Assembly (NCBI RefSeq): GCF_900110575.1
Contig: NZ_FOEF01000015.1
Coordinates: 177,781-241,780 of the forward strand
DNA: 64,000 bases
Source of the DNA: Amycolatopsis saalfeldensis
GTDB taxonomy: Bacteria; Actinomycetota; Actinomycetes; Mycobacteriales; Pseudonocardiaceae
Reading direction: 5' to 3'
Made by a program: the position numbers and the translations under genes. The notes beneath the pieces were generated by a model. It was not told where the DNA came from, did not search any database, and worked only from the letters and a program-made list of their open reading frames with translations. How positions within the stretch are numbered: position 1 is the stretch's first letter; each line of letters starts with the position of its first letter. Shown here one piece after another: positions 24,718 through 32,653 of the stretch.

Positions 24718-24747
24718 CGGTTCTAACCGGCCTAGCCACTCACGAGT
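24710..24747. repeat. Palindromic intergenic repeat, copy 2
   Basis: ACTCGTGA (24710-24717), CGGTTCTAACCGGCC (24718-24732) and ACTCACGAGT (24738-24747): the same three blocks as at 22413-22460 with a shorter first spacer. It closes the XRE gene and precedes the histidine kinase by 31 bp, so it may insulate the two transcripts. Confidence 0.75.
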
Positions 24748-24778
24748 CGTTCCCCACCACGCCACTAAGCTGTTCCGG

Positions 24779-25948
24779 ATGTGGGGGAAAGCAGCGGACG
24801 CGTTCCGGGCCCGGCTGGGCGACGGCCTGAGCCGGTCGGGCATCACGCTGCCCTGGTGGGCGCCGCTGGGCATCAGCGCGTTCACCGGGCTGCCCCTGGT
24901 GGTCGCGATCGCCGAGCGGGACGGCCGTCCGCCGGTGGCGATGACGGCGGCCGTGCTGCTCGCCGCGGGGTCGGCGATGCTCTGGGTGGTGACCGGGCGG
25001 ATCGCGCCGTCCTGGGCGAAGTCGCTGGCGGTGCTCGCCTCGGTCACGGTGCTGCTCGCGTACCCGGTGGTCCCGGACTTCGCGCCGGTGATGCTGGCGG
25101 TGCTGACCGCGGAGGTGTCGGCGATCGCGGCGGGCTGGCTGGCGTTCGTGGTGGCCGCCGCCGGGATCGGGGTGCTCGGGGCCGCCTCGGCGACGGTCGG
25201 GCTGGTCGGCTTCCCCGTCTACACCCTCGCCGTGCTGCTCGGGCTGTGCGCCGGGTTCACGCTCCGCTGGTACGTGCGGGCGCTGGACGCCGAGCGCGGC
25301 AAGCAGGAGGCGGTGCGGGACCAGGCGATGCTGGCCGAGCGGCAGCGGATCGCGCGCGAGGTGCACGACGTGGTCGCGCACTCGCTGAGCATCACCCTGC
25401 TGCACCTGACCGGCGCGCGGCACGGCCTGCGGACCGACCGCGACATCGACGAGGCGGTGGCCGCGCTCACCGAGGCCGAGCGGGTGGGCCGGGCGGCGAT
25501 GGCCGACATCCGGCGGACGGTCGGGCTGCTCGCCCGTGAGCCCGCGGGCACCAAGCCGCTGCCGGACGCGGGCGACATCGCGGAACTGGTGGCCGGCACC
25601 CGCGCGGCCGGGCTCGACACGCGGTACACCGAGGAGGGTGATGTGGGCGCGGTCGGCGCCGCGGCGGGGCTCGGGCTCTACCGCATCGCACAGGAGTCAC
25701 TGGCCAACGTCGTCAAGCACGCCCCGGCGGCCACCGTGGCCATGCGGCTGCGGATCGAGCCGGAACAGGCGCGGCTGACCGTCCGGAACAGACGGTCGTC
25801 CGACACGAGGCCGGCCGGCGACGGGTCCGGCCTGGCCGGGATGTCCGCCCGCGCGGACCAGCTGGGCGCCCGGCTGCTCGCCGGGCCCGAGGGCGGCGAC
25901 TGGGTCGTCGACGTCACCGTGCCGCTGGTCCCGGGAGCGGAATCGTGA
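24779..25948 (+). CDS. Sensor histidine kinase (HisKA_3)
   Basis: 389 residues. N-terminal membrane region of about five hydrophobic segments (residues 25-165), linker EAVRDQAMLAERQRIAREV, dimerisation/phospho-acceptor helix with His in AREVHDVVAHSLS, and a HATPase with GLYRIAQESLANVVKHAP (N box) and GSGLAGMSARADQLGARL (G box). Autophosphorylates on His and transfers to the response regulator whose gene overlaps its stop (GTGA). Almost no extracellular loops, so it probably senses a membrane-associated signal. Confidence 0.9.
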   Translation: MWGKAADAFRARLGDGLSRSGITLPWWAPLGISAFTGLPLVVAIAERDGRPPVAMTAAVLLAAGSAMLWVVTGRIAPSWAKSLAVLASVTVLLAYPVVPDFAPVMLAVLTAEVSAIAAGWLAFVVAAAGIGVLGAASATVGLVGFPVYTLAVLLGLCAGFTLRWYVRALDAERGKQEAVRDQAMLAERQRIAREVHDVVAHSLSITLLHLTGARHGLRTDRDIDEAVAALTEAERVGRAAMADIRRTVGLLAREPAGTKPLPDAGDIAELVAGTRAAGLDTRYTEEGDVGAVGAAAGLGLYRIAQESLANVVKHAPAATVAMRLRIEPEQARLTVRNRRSSDTRPAGDGSGLAGMSARADQLGARLLAGPEGGDWVVDVTVPLVPGAES

Positions 25949-27390
25949 CGCGGGTGCTGCTCGTCGACGACCAGGAGCTGGTGCGCTCCGGGCTGCGCGG
26001 CATCCTGCGGGCCCGCGACGGTTTCGTCATCGCGGGGGAGTGCGCGGACGGCGCCGAGGTGCCGGCCGCGCTGGCCGCCGCGGGCCCGGTCGACGTCGTC
26101 GTGATGGACCTGCGGATGCGCGAGGTGGACGGGATCGAGGCGACCCGTCGCCTGCGCCTGAGCGGGCCGCGCCCGCCGGTGCTCGCGCTGACCACGTTCG
26201 ACGACGACGAGCTGCTCGCCGGCGCGTTGCGGGCGGGCGCGGTCGGCTACGTGCTCAAGGACTCCCCGGCCGAGGACCTGATCCGCGCGGTGCGCGCGGT
26301 CGCGGCGGGCGACGCCTGGCTGGACGTCGCGGTCACCGGGCGGGTGCTCACCACCTACCGTCGCGCGTCCGGGGACCGCCCGGGCCCGCCACCCGGCCTG
26401 CTCACCCCGCGCGAGCTGGACGTGCTCACCGCGGTCGGCCGCGGGCTCAGCGACGTCGAGATCGCCCTCAGCTGCGAGGTTTCCGAGGCCACCGTGCAGG
26501 GCGACCTCGCCGCGGTGTATCCGAAGCTGGGCGTCCGGGACCGGGCCGCGGCCATCGTCTACGCCTTCGACCACGGCCTGGTCGTGCCCGGCGCCACGCC
26601 GGAGCGGCGCCCGGCCGGCCGGGCGCCGGAATCCTTGTCCGGCTTGCGTTTCAGCGTGCTCGGACCGCTGCGGGCGTGGCGCGGCCCGCGGGCGCTCGAC
26701 CTCGGGCCGGTGCGCCAGCAGGCGCTGCTCGCGGGGCTGGTGCTGCGGCCGGGCGTCACGGTCAGCACGGCGGAACTGCTCGACGGCGTGTGGGGGCTGG
26801 AGCCGCCGGGCACCGGTGGCCGGGTCGTCCCGGTGTACGTGCACCGGCTGCGCAAGTGCCTGCGCGCGTCCGGCGAACCCACGCACGATTCGGTGATCGG
26901 CAGCGATCGCGGCGGTTACCGCTTCACCGGCGAAGACGTTTCGCTGGACCTGCGGGAACTCGAAGCGAGGATCGCCGACGCGGGCACGGCGGCCCGCGGC
27001 GGTGACGTCGCCGCCGCGGTGGACGCGTACGCCGGCGCGCTCGGGCTGTTCCGGGGCGAGCCGCTGGCCGGCCTGCCCGGGCCGTTCGCCGAGGGGGAAC
27101 GGCTGCGGCTGACCGAGCGGCGGCTCACCCTGGTCCAGGACAAGGCGGCGCTGCAGCTGCGGCTGGACCGCGCCGACGACGCCATCGCCGAGCTTTCCGC
27201 GCTGCTCGCGGTGCACCCGCACCGGGAACCACTGGCGGTCCTGCTGATGCGGGCGCTGCGCGCGGCCGGCCGGCGGGCGGACGCGCTGGCGGTGCACCGG
27301 CGCGTCCGCGAACGGCTGCGGATCGACCTCGGCGTCGAGCCCGGCGCGGACCTCGACCGCGAGCTGCGGACCGCCCTTACGCCGGACTGA
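25945..27390 (+). CDS. Response regulator: REC + LuxR HTH + SARP winged helix + BTAD fusion
   Basis: 481 residues, about 260 more than a NarL-type regulator. Residues 1-120 REC: VDDQE acidic pair, phospho-Asp in VVVMDLRM, T in ALTTF, K in VLKDS. Residues 150-210 LuxR HTH: LTPRELDVLTAVGRGLSDVEIALSCEVSEATV. From residue 233 a complete SARP module follows: OmpR-type winged helix (LRFSVLGPLRAWRG; QQALLAGLVLRPG; VVPVYVHRLRKCL; GGYRF) and the BTAD helical domain (LFRGEPLAGL; HPHREPLAVLLMRALRAAGRRADAL; LGVEPGADL). GTG start overlaps the kinase stop. Two different DNA-binding domains in one phosphorylation-controlled protein is unusual. Its 3' end overlaps the convergent ESX gene by 14 bp. Confidence 0.9.
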   Translation: MTRVLLVDDQELVRSGLRGILRARDGFVIAGECADGAEVPAALAAAGPVDVVVMDLRMREVDGIEATRRLRLSGPRPPVLALTTFDDDELLAGALRAGAVGYVLKDSPAEDLIRAVRAVAAGDAWLDVAVTGRVLTTYRRASGDRPGPPPGLLTPRELDVLTAVGRGLSDVEIALSCEVSEATVQGDLAAVYPKLGVRDRAAAIVYAFDHGLVVPGATPERRPAGRAPESLSGLRFSVLGPLRAWRGPRALDLGPVRQQALLAGLVLRPGVTVSTAELLDGVWGLEPPGTGGRVVPVYVHRLRKCLRASGEPTHDSVIGSDRGGYRFTGEDVSLDLRELEARIADAGTAARGGDVAAAVDAYAGALGLFRGEPLAGLPGPFAEGERLRLTERRLTLVQDKAALQLRLDRADDAIAELSALLAVHPHREPLAVLLMRALRAAGRRADALAVHRRVRERLRIDLGVEPGADLDRELRTALTPD

Positions 27391-28339
27391 CCGCCTTGGC
27401 CGCCGCCGGATCGGTACTGGTGCCCGCGTACGGGGTCGTGCCGAGATCGGACGTGGTCGTGCTGTCCTGGTTGGTGCCGTCGGAGTACGAGCTGCTCTGG
27501 GCGGTGCTGTCCGGGTAGGAGCTGCTGCTCTGGTCCGAACTGCTCAGGCTGGAGCTGGAATCGGCCGACGAACTGTCGCTCTGGCTCGAGCCCTGCTCGC
27601 TGAGCTGGGTCATCAGCTGCGTGACGGCTTCGAGGCCCTTCGTCACGGAAGTGATGAGCTGCAACAGGTTCTTCGAGTCCGAAAGCAGCACGCCGAGCTT
27701 CTGCGCGATCTGCCCGCCGTACTGGGTGGCGATCGTGACCGCCTGCGGGATCGCGGCGGCGATGCTCGCGCCGAAGGTGGCCGGCGCGGCGGCCACCGCC
27801 TGCGTCATCAGCGGGATGATCTGCCCGACGGCTTCGGAGATCAGCCCGCCGACCTCCGCCTGCGCCTTCCCGACCACCTCCCCGGCCCCCGAAACGGCGC
27901 TGGCCAGCGCGGTGCTCGCGGTGCCGACCGCGTCGACGCCGTCCGCGTGCTGGGAGCTGGTGTCCTGGTAGCCCGACGCCGCCGGGCCCGACCAGCTGGA
28001 GGTCTCCGGGCCGGTGGACTGGCGGTAGTCGTCCGCGACCGACGAGACCTGCGTGCCGGTGTCGCTCAGGCCCTGCGAGTGTGAGGACACCGAGCTCGAG
28101 TCGCCCTGCAGCTGCTTGAGCGGTTCCTCGAGGAACCGCACCAGCTCGGTGATCATGCCGAACCCGGCGGAAGTGAGCGCGGCCAAGGGATCCGACGAGG
28201 CGCTGAGCAGGTCGGCCGCGGTGCTCGCCCCGCCGAGCCCGGCCGACAGCCAGTCCTTGTTCCGCACCGCCTGGGTGGTCGACTTCAGGTCGGAGAGCAG
28301 CTGCCCGGCGCTCGAACTGCTGCTACTGCTGCTGGTCAC
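27377..28339 (-). CDS. Ser-rich type VII secretion (WXG-like) substrate candidate
   Basis: 320 residues, GTG start overlapping the upstream stop. Begins with a poly-Ser tract, then helical segments (GQLLSDLKSTTQAVRNKDWLS), a WXG-like turn in TSSWSGPAASGYQ, a long Ala/Gly-rich hydrophobic helical stretch (ALASAVSGAGEVVGKAQAEV; AATFGASIAAAIPQAV-like) and a C-terminal 70-residue Ser/Asp/Thr-rich low-complexity tail. This is the pattern of actinobacterial WXG100-related secreted proteins. It closes a run of six overlapping ESX-associated genes. Function beyond secretion is unknown. Confidence 0.7.
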   Translation of the reverse strand: MTSSSSSSSSAGQLLSDLKSTTQAVRNKDWLSAGLGGASTAADLLSASSDPLAALTSAGFGMITELVRFLEEPLKQLQGDSSSVSSHSQGLSDTGTQVSSVADDYRQSTGPETSSWSGPAASGYQDTSSQHADGVDAVGTASTALASAVSGAGEVVGKAQAEVGGLISEAVGQIIPLMTQAVAAAPATFGASIAAAIPQAVTIATQYGGQIAQKLGVLLSDSKNLLQLITSVTKGLEAVTQLMTQLSEQGSSQSDSSSADSSSSLSSSDQSSSSYPDSTAQSSSYSDGTNQDSTTTSDLGTTPYAGTSTDPAAAKAVSPA

Positions 28340-28644
28340 TTGAGCCCCTCCCCGGGCAGTGCGGCCCCGTTGTGCTGCTCACGGCGTTCGTAGCCTTCGG
28401 CGGCCCGCGTCAGGTTCGCGCTCACTTTGTCCACTGTGGACGACGCGTGCGACACCGCGTCGGCGGCGCTGGTGGCCGCGCTCTGCAACCCCGCGGTGAG
28501 GAACTGGACGAACGAGCCGAGCGACTGGTCGCCGAGCCCGGCGGGCGTGCTGCGCGAGAGCGTGCCGAGCCGTTCGGCGAGATCGCCGACGGTGGCCGCG
28601 TGCCGCCGCAGCTGAGCGGGGTCGACCCCGAATCCGGCGGTCAT
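28336..28644 (-). CDS. EspC/DUF2580-like ESX-associated small protein
   Basis: 102 residues, ATGA overlaps on both sides. Helical throughout: VDPAQLRRHAATVGDLAERLGTL, FVQFLTAGLQSAATSAADAVSHASSTVDKVSANLTRAAEGYERRE. The VDxxxLRxHAxxV...AxxF/Y pattern and length fit the EspC/DUF2580 family, WXG100-like co-secreted partners of type VII systems. Confidence 0.75.
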   Translation of the reverse strand: MTAGFGVDPAQLRRHAATVGDLAERLGTLSRSTPAGLGDQSLGSFVQFLTAGLQSAATSAADAVSHASSTVDKVSANLTRAAEGYERREQHNGAALPGEGLK

Positions 28645-29093
28645 CCGACGATCCCCGGCGGGTTGGTGAAGTAGTCCTCGTCCTGGGTGCGGGCCGGCGC
28701 GGCGGCCGGGTCGGCCGGGATGTTGTCCCGCACGAGCTGCAGCGCCGGGCCGTCGCCGACGTACTCGGTCATGATCTCCACGACCTGCGCGCCCGCCGCG
28801 CGGTGGGCTTCCTGGACGGTGCTCAGGATGAGCCGGGCGAGCGTGTCGGCTTCGAGCGCGCGGGCCGCGGGGCTCAGCCGCAGGCCGGTCAGCGCGCCGC
28901 TGGCACCGACCTCCGCCTCGACCTCGCCGCGTGGGGACACCGCCCGTCCGCCGGCTCGGCTGAGGCTCTCGCTGGCTGCCTGGGCGTTCGCGGCGGCGCG
29001 GGCGAGGGTCCGGTCGTAGTCGGCCAGCCACTGTGCAGGATCAACCTGGGCTGCGTCCACGGGATTCCTTCCTGATCGTTCGGTGGTGGTCAT
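28641..29093 (-). CDS. YbaB/EbfC-family ESX-associated protein
   Basis: 150 residues, overlapping both neighbours by four bases. WLADYDRTLARAAANAQAASESL helix, then SPRGEVEAEVGASGALTGLRLSPAARAL, the strand pair of YbaB/EbfC proteins, then a helix EADTLARLILSTVQEAHRAAGAQV. Divergent YbaB-like proteins are regularly found within actinobacterial ESX loci beside EspG and WXG genes. DNA binding is not assured for this branch. Confidence 0.75.
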   Translation of the reverse strand: MTTTERSGRNPVDAAQVDPAQWLADYDRTLARAAANAQAASESLSRAGGRAVSPRGEVEAEVGASGALTGLRLSPAARALEADTLARLILSTVQEAHRAAGAQVVEIMTEYVGDGPALQLVRDNIPADPAAAPARTQDEDYFTNPPGIVG

Positions 29094-29899
29094 CGGGGCC
29101 GCCGGGCGAGGGTGGCCAGCTCGCCGAGGGCGAAGCGCAAGTCGTTGGCGCGGACCGGGTTGACGCTCAGCCAGCCGTCGCCGGGCCGGTTCACCCGGAC
29201 CCGGCCCCTCGGACCGTCCACCCAGGACAGTTCGGCGCCCGCCGGGGTGCGCCCGTCGCGCGTGGCGCCGAGCTGGCCGCGCCCGGTCACCGGCACCAGC
29301 AGGCCGACGAGGTGGTCCAGTGCTTCGGGATCGCCGCCGTGGTCCCGGACGAGGGCCCGCAGAGTCCGCACGCGGGAGGCGTCGTCTTCGGCGTCTTCTT
29401 CGAGCGCCATGGCGGCGTCGACGGCGGCCGCGGGCACCGTGAGCGGCAACGAGCGGGCCGGGTCCACGGCCGGGATCTCGTCGAACAGCGCGTCGGCCAA
29501 CGCGGTTTCCGGGATCCGCCGCAGGGTCAGCGTGCCGGCCGGGTCGTCGTCCAGCGTCTGACGGCAGATCAGCGCGGCCGACCGGTAGACGATGGCGGCG
29601 ACGCCGGTGGTGCCTTCCGCCCCCGTGACCACCAGGTGGACCACACCACGGTTTTCACGCAGCGCGGTGACCGCCTCGGCGGCCAGCCCCCCGGGGCCGG
29701 CGTCGTCGGCGAGCCGCCGTGCCTGCAGCGTCTGCGCGGCGACGTCCAGCAGGAGCTCGCGTTCCCCGGCGATCCGGCCGAAAGCGGGCACCCGCAAGGG
29801 GAACGGCCAGCCGGCGCCGGCGTGCGCGGCCAGCAGATCGGCTTCGACCAGGCCGAGGCGCACGGTCTCCTGCCCGGCTCGCGGCAGCACGGCGGTCAT
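29090..29899 (-). CDS. EspG-family ESX substrate chaperone
   Basis: 269 residues. VRLGLVEADLLAAHAGAGWPFPLRVPAFG at the N-terminus, a central VVHLVVTGAEGTTGVAAIVYR strand pair, and near the C-terminus the family hallmark RGQLGATRDGRTPAGAELSWVDGPRGRVRV. EspG proteins are cytosolic chaperones binding specific PE/PPE or WXG-type substrates before export. Its client is probably encoded by the neighbouring genes (30246-31388). Overlaps the genes on both sides. Confidence 0.82.
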   Translation of the reverse strand: MTAVLPRAGQETVRLGLVEADLLAAHAGAGWPFPLRVPAFGRIAGERELLLDVAAQTLQARRLADDAGPGGLAAEAVTALRENRGVVHLVVTGAEGTTGVAAIVYRSAALICRQTLDDDPAGTLTLRRIPETALADALFDEIPAVDPARSLPLTVPAAAVDAAMALEEDAEDDASRVRTLRALVRDHGGDPEALDHLVGLLVPVTGRGQLGATRDGRTPAGAELSWVDGPRGRVRVNRPGDGWLSVNPVRANDLRFALGELATLARRPR

Positions 29900-30228
29900 C
29901 CGGCCGACCGCCCGACCTGCTTGAGCGCCGCCTCGGCCTCGGCCTCCTGCTCCAGGTAACGCTTGACGGTCGTCTGCAGCGCGTTGTGGAAGCCGTTGAG
30001 TTCGGTGTCGGCGGCGCCGATCTCGCCGGTGAGACCGCTTTCCCCGGCGGCTTCGCGCAGCCGCTGGGCCAGGTGCAGCGCGGGCGGCGCGGTGCCGAGC
30101 TGCGGGGTGCGCTCGGCCAGCCGCCCGGCCGAGCCGACCAGCTCGCCGGTCTGCTTGCCGAGCCGGGTGAGGGCGGAGACCTGCTGGGCCAGCTCGTGCG
30201 GCACGACCTGGTGGCCGGGCGAGTTCAT
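29896..30228 (-). CDS. Small helical ESX-associated protein
   Basis: 110 residues from ATG 30228, chosen because AGGAG lies seven bases upstream; GTG 30249 (GTGA overlap) is the alternative. Helical with a hydrophilic heptad character: VVPHELAQQVSALTRLGKQTGELV, GSAGRLAERTP, NALQTTVKRYLEQEAEAEAALKQVG. Size and position next to EspG fit a WXG100/PE-like partner, although no clear WXG motif is present. Confidence 0.65.
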   Translation of the reverse strand: MNSPGHQVVPHELAQQVSALTRLGKQTGELVGSAGRLAERTPQLGTAPPALHLAQRLREAAGESGLTGEIGAADTELNGFHNALQTTVKRYLEQEAEAEAALKQVGRSAG

Positions 30229-30245
30229 CGGGTCGCTCCTGTCGT

Positions 30246-31388
30246 TCACAGCCCGATCACCGGGCTGCTGGTCAGTTCGTCGGGGGTGAGCAGGGACTGG
30301 TCGAGCACCGGCATCTTGTTGTGGTGCTCCTGCTCTTCTTCTTCCGAGCCGTTCGGGCGCCCGCCGGGGGGCAGCATGCCGCTGCCCGACGCCGCGCGAG
30401 CCGCGGCCATCTCCGCCAGCGCGGCGTTGCGGGCGAGCATCGTGGTTTCCATTTCGAGGCCCGACCGCAGCCCGGCGCTCAGGTTCGGGTCGAGCGAAGT
30501 GGCGGCCGACTGGGGCCAGGGCAAACCGCCGGTGGTGCTGCCGGCGGTGGAGCCGAGGTAGCTCGACGCGGAGGTGCTGTCGTCGGCGCCGTAGGAATCG
30601 ACGGTGGTCCCGCCGCCCGGCGTGATGGCGCGGGAGCTGGAGTTGAGGCCGGTTTCGTAGCGCTGCATCACGTGCACCGCCTCGGCCTTCTTCTCCGAGG
30701 CCTGGACGCTGGACAAGAACAGGCTCGCGCCGCCGCCGGCGACCGCGCCGATCGCGGCCCCCATCAGCGCACCCGGCCCGCCGCCGATCCCGCCGGCCCC
30801 CGCCCCGAGCACCCCGCCGATCACCGCGCCCGCCGCGCCGCCGGCCGCCGCGGCGGCGACCGCCTGGCCGGTCGGGTCACCGGGTGGTTTCGGCATCGTG
30901 TTGCGGGCGACGGCGAGCGAGTCGCCGGCCTGCTGCGCGGCGTGCCCGACGGTGCCCGCCCGGGTGCCGGCGCCGTCGGCGCGCTCGCCGAGCTGACCCA
31001 GCCGCCCGGAGGCGTGGTCGGCGGCCTCGCCGCTCCAATTCTGCTTCAGGGAGCCCTGCTGGCCACGCAGGGTCTCGGCGTGCGAGGACATTTCCGAGCC
31101 GTGCCGCTGCCACTCGGCGGCGACCGTGCTGACGTCGCCGACGTCGGCGTTGTCCCACAGCATCTGGTAAAGCTGCTGGTGGGAGTAGGCGTTCCAGTTG
31201 GTGCCGCCGGGCGGCACGGGCGCGCCGAAGTAGCCCTCCCACACGTTGCGCAGCGCGTCGACCACCGGGCGCGCCACCGCGCCCGCCGGGCCCGCGCGGT
31301 CCAGCCCGGACGTGACGGCGTCGGCCAGGCCCTCCACCCCGGCCGACGCCGCCTCGATCATCGTTCCCCCACCGGTTCCGCTGGCCAT
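30246..31388 (-). CDS. PPE/WXG-like ESX substrate
   Basis: 380 residues from ATG 31388 (AAGGTAGGG upstream); the frame stays open far upstream but only this part has ESX features. NWNAYSHQQLYQMLWDN and VAAEWQRHGSEMSSHAETL lead to LKQNWSGEAADHASGRL, the W-x-G turn between two long helices. A Gly/Ala-rich hydrophobic hairpin follows (AVIGGVLGAGAGGIGGGPG) then an acidic low-complexity tail (SEEEEQEHH). First gene of the six-gene run; likely client of the EspG protein. The Ala/Gly segment could insert in membranes. Confidence 0.72.
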   Translation of the reverse strand: MASGTGGGTMIEAASAGVEGLADAVTSGLDRAGPAGAVARPVVDALRNVWEGYFGAPVPPGGTNWNAYSHQQLYQMLWDNADVGDVSTVAAEWQRHGSEMSSHAETLRGQQGSLKQNWSGEAADHASGRLGQLGERADGAGTRAGTVGHAAQQAGDSLAVARNTMPKPPGDPTGQAVAAAAAGGAAGAVIGGVLGAGAGGIGGGPGALMGAAIGAVAGGGASLFLSSVQASEKKAEAVHVMQRYETGLNSSSRAITPGGGTTVDSYGADDSTSASSYLGSTAGSTTGGLPWPQSAATSLDPNLSAGLRSGLEMETTMLARNAALAEMAAARAASGSGMLPPGGRPNGSEEEEQEHHNKMPVLDQSLLTPDELTSSPVIGL

Positions 31389-31513
31389 AGCCCTACCTTC
31401 GCGCGACTGCGGGCCGACTTCCGGCCCCCGCCGGAAGTTAGCGGTGACCGATGAAATCCCGATGAAACGACGATCGCGCCGGCTCGCCCGGGCCGCGTGA
31501 GGCGGCGCCCAGC

Positions 31514-31570
31514 GGGGTCCGATGTGGATGGTGGGGCCGGGGCCGGCCGGCCCCGGGGGTCCGATGTGGA
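31514..31570 (-). repeat. Hairpin flanked by 15-bp direct repeats
   Basis: GGGGTCCGATGTGGA occurs at 31514-31528 and 31556-31570; between them GGGGCCGG (31533-31540) pairs with CCGGCCCC (31547-31554). It lies just past the stop of the minus-strand LLM gene, so the hairpin may be its terminator. Confidence 0.55.
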
Positions 31571-31573
31571 CGG

Positions 31574-32494
31574 TCAGGCGAGGCGGGTGACCTCGGTCAA
31601 CGCCGGGGCGAGCTGCTCCAGCCGGTCCACGCCGGTCGCGAACCCGGTGCCGGGGGAGAGCAGGACCGTCACGTGGTCGGCGCCCGCGGCGAGGTGCTCG
31701 CGGGCCTTGGCGGCGACGGCGGCCGGGCCGCCGTGGGCGATGAGCGCGTCGACCAGCCGGTCGCTGACGTCGCGGACGTCCTCCTCGGAGTAGCCGAGCC
31801 GGACCAGGCCCGCGCTGGTGCCCGGCCGGGCGAGCATCTCGGTCACCCGTTCTCGCGCCGTTTCCCGGCCGGCGTCGGCGTCCGGCACCACGGAGAGGCC
31901 GACGACCAGGAGCTTGTCCGGGCCGAGCGACGTCCTGGCCAGCGCCGTCTGCTCCGCGGGAGCCCCCGCCGGCAAGGCGCCGTCGGCGACCTCGCCCGCC
32001 AGCGCCAGCATCTTCGGGCCGTTCGCGGCGATGATCCGCGGATAGCCCGCGGCGGGCGCGGGCGGCCAGGTCGGCGCGTCCATCCGGGTCACGTAGTCGC
32101 GCATCGTGGCGAGCGGCCGGCCGAACTCCCGGCCGGTGCCCGCCGCCTGCTCCGGGTAGCCGACGCCCAGCCCGAGCACGATCCGGCCGGGGTAGGCCTG
32201 GGCCAGCAGCGCCGCCCCGCCGTGCGCGGTCTGCGGTTCGCGGGCCCAGATGTTGGCGATGCTGGTGCCGAACACCATCCGCTCGGTGGCCGCGAGCAGC
32301 ACGGCCAGCTGCGCCAGCACGTCCTTGCCGCCGATGACCTCGTTGGTCCAGACCGCGCCGTAGCCCGCGGCTTCCAGCCGGCGCACGGCTTCGCGCTGGG
32401 CGCCGATGTCGAGCGCGGTGGTGAACTCGACCGGCAGGCACACGCCGACCGGGCCCAGCGCCTTGCGGGCCGCCTCGATTTCAGTGGTGTTCAT
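31574..32494 (-). CDS. LLM-class (F420-dependent-type) oxidoreductase
   Basis: 306 residues from ATG 32494 with GAGGAG upstream. Luciferase-like TIM barrel: GYGAVWTNEVIGGKDVLAQLAVLLAATERMVFGTSIANIWAREP, then AQAYPGRIVLGLGVGYPE and YPRIIAANGPKMLALAGEVADGALP. The VFGTSIANIWARxP and GLGVGYP motifs are characteristic of the actinobacterial TIGR03620-like F420 group. Divergent from the LysR gene, which probably controls it. Substrate unknown. Confidence 0.87.
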   Translation of the reverse strand: MNTTEIEAARKALGPVGVCLPVEFTTALDIGAQREAVRRLEAAGYGAVWTNEVIGGKDVLAQLAVLLAATERMVFGTSIANIWAREPQTAHGGAALLAQAYPGRIVLGLGVGYPEQAAGTGREFGRPLATMRDYVTRMDAPTWPPAPAAGYPRIIAANGPKMLALAGEVADGALPAGAPAEQTALARTSLGPDKLLVVGLSVVPDADAGRETARERVTEMLARPGTSAGLVRLGYSEEDVRDVSDRLVDALIAHGGPAAVAAKAREHLAAGADHVTVLLSPGTGFATGVDRLEQLAPALTEVTRLA

Positions 32495-32590
32495 GGAGCT
32501 TCTCCTCGGGAACGTGGCCGGCCGGCAGTGGTGCTCCCAGCCTGCCCGCCGGCCGCGCCGCACGGCCAATGAATGTTCTGCATCCGGTAT

Positions 32591-32603
32591 TACGGCTGCC
32601 GTA
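32591..32603. promoter_or_regulatory. LysR-type T-N11-A box
   Basis: TACGGCTGCCGTA is an exact palindrome around one central base and fits the T-N11-A consensus of LysR regulators. It lies in the 159-bp divergent region between the LLM oxidoreductase and the LysR gene. Confidence 0.65.
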
Positions 32604-32653
32604 TCACCGCTGGTCAGACGGAGGACAACGCTCTTGGGCGCTACGCTGGAGGG

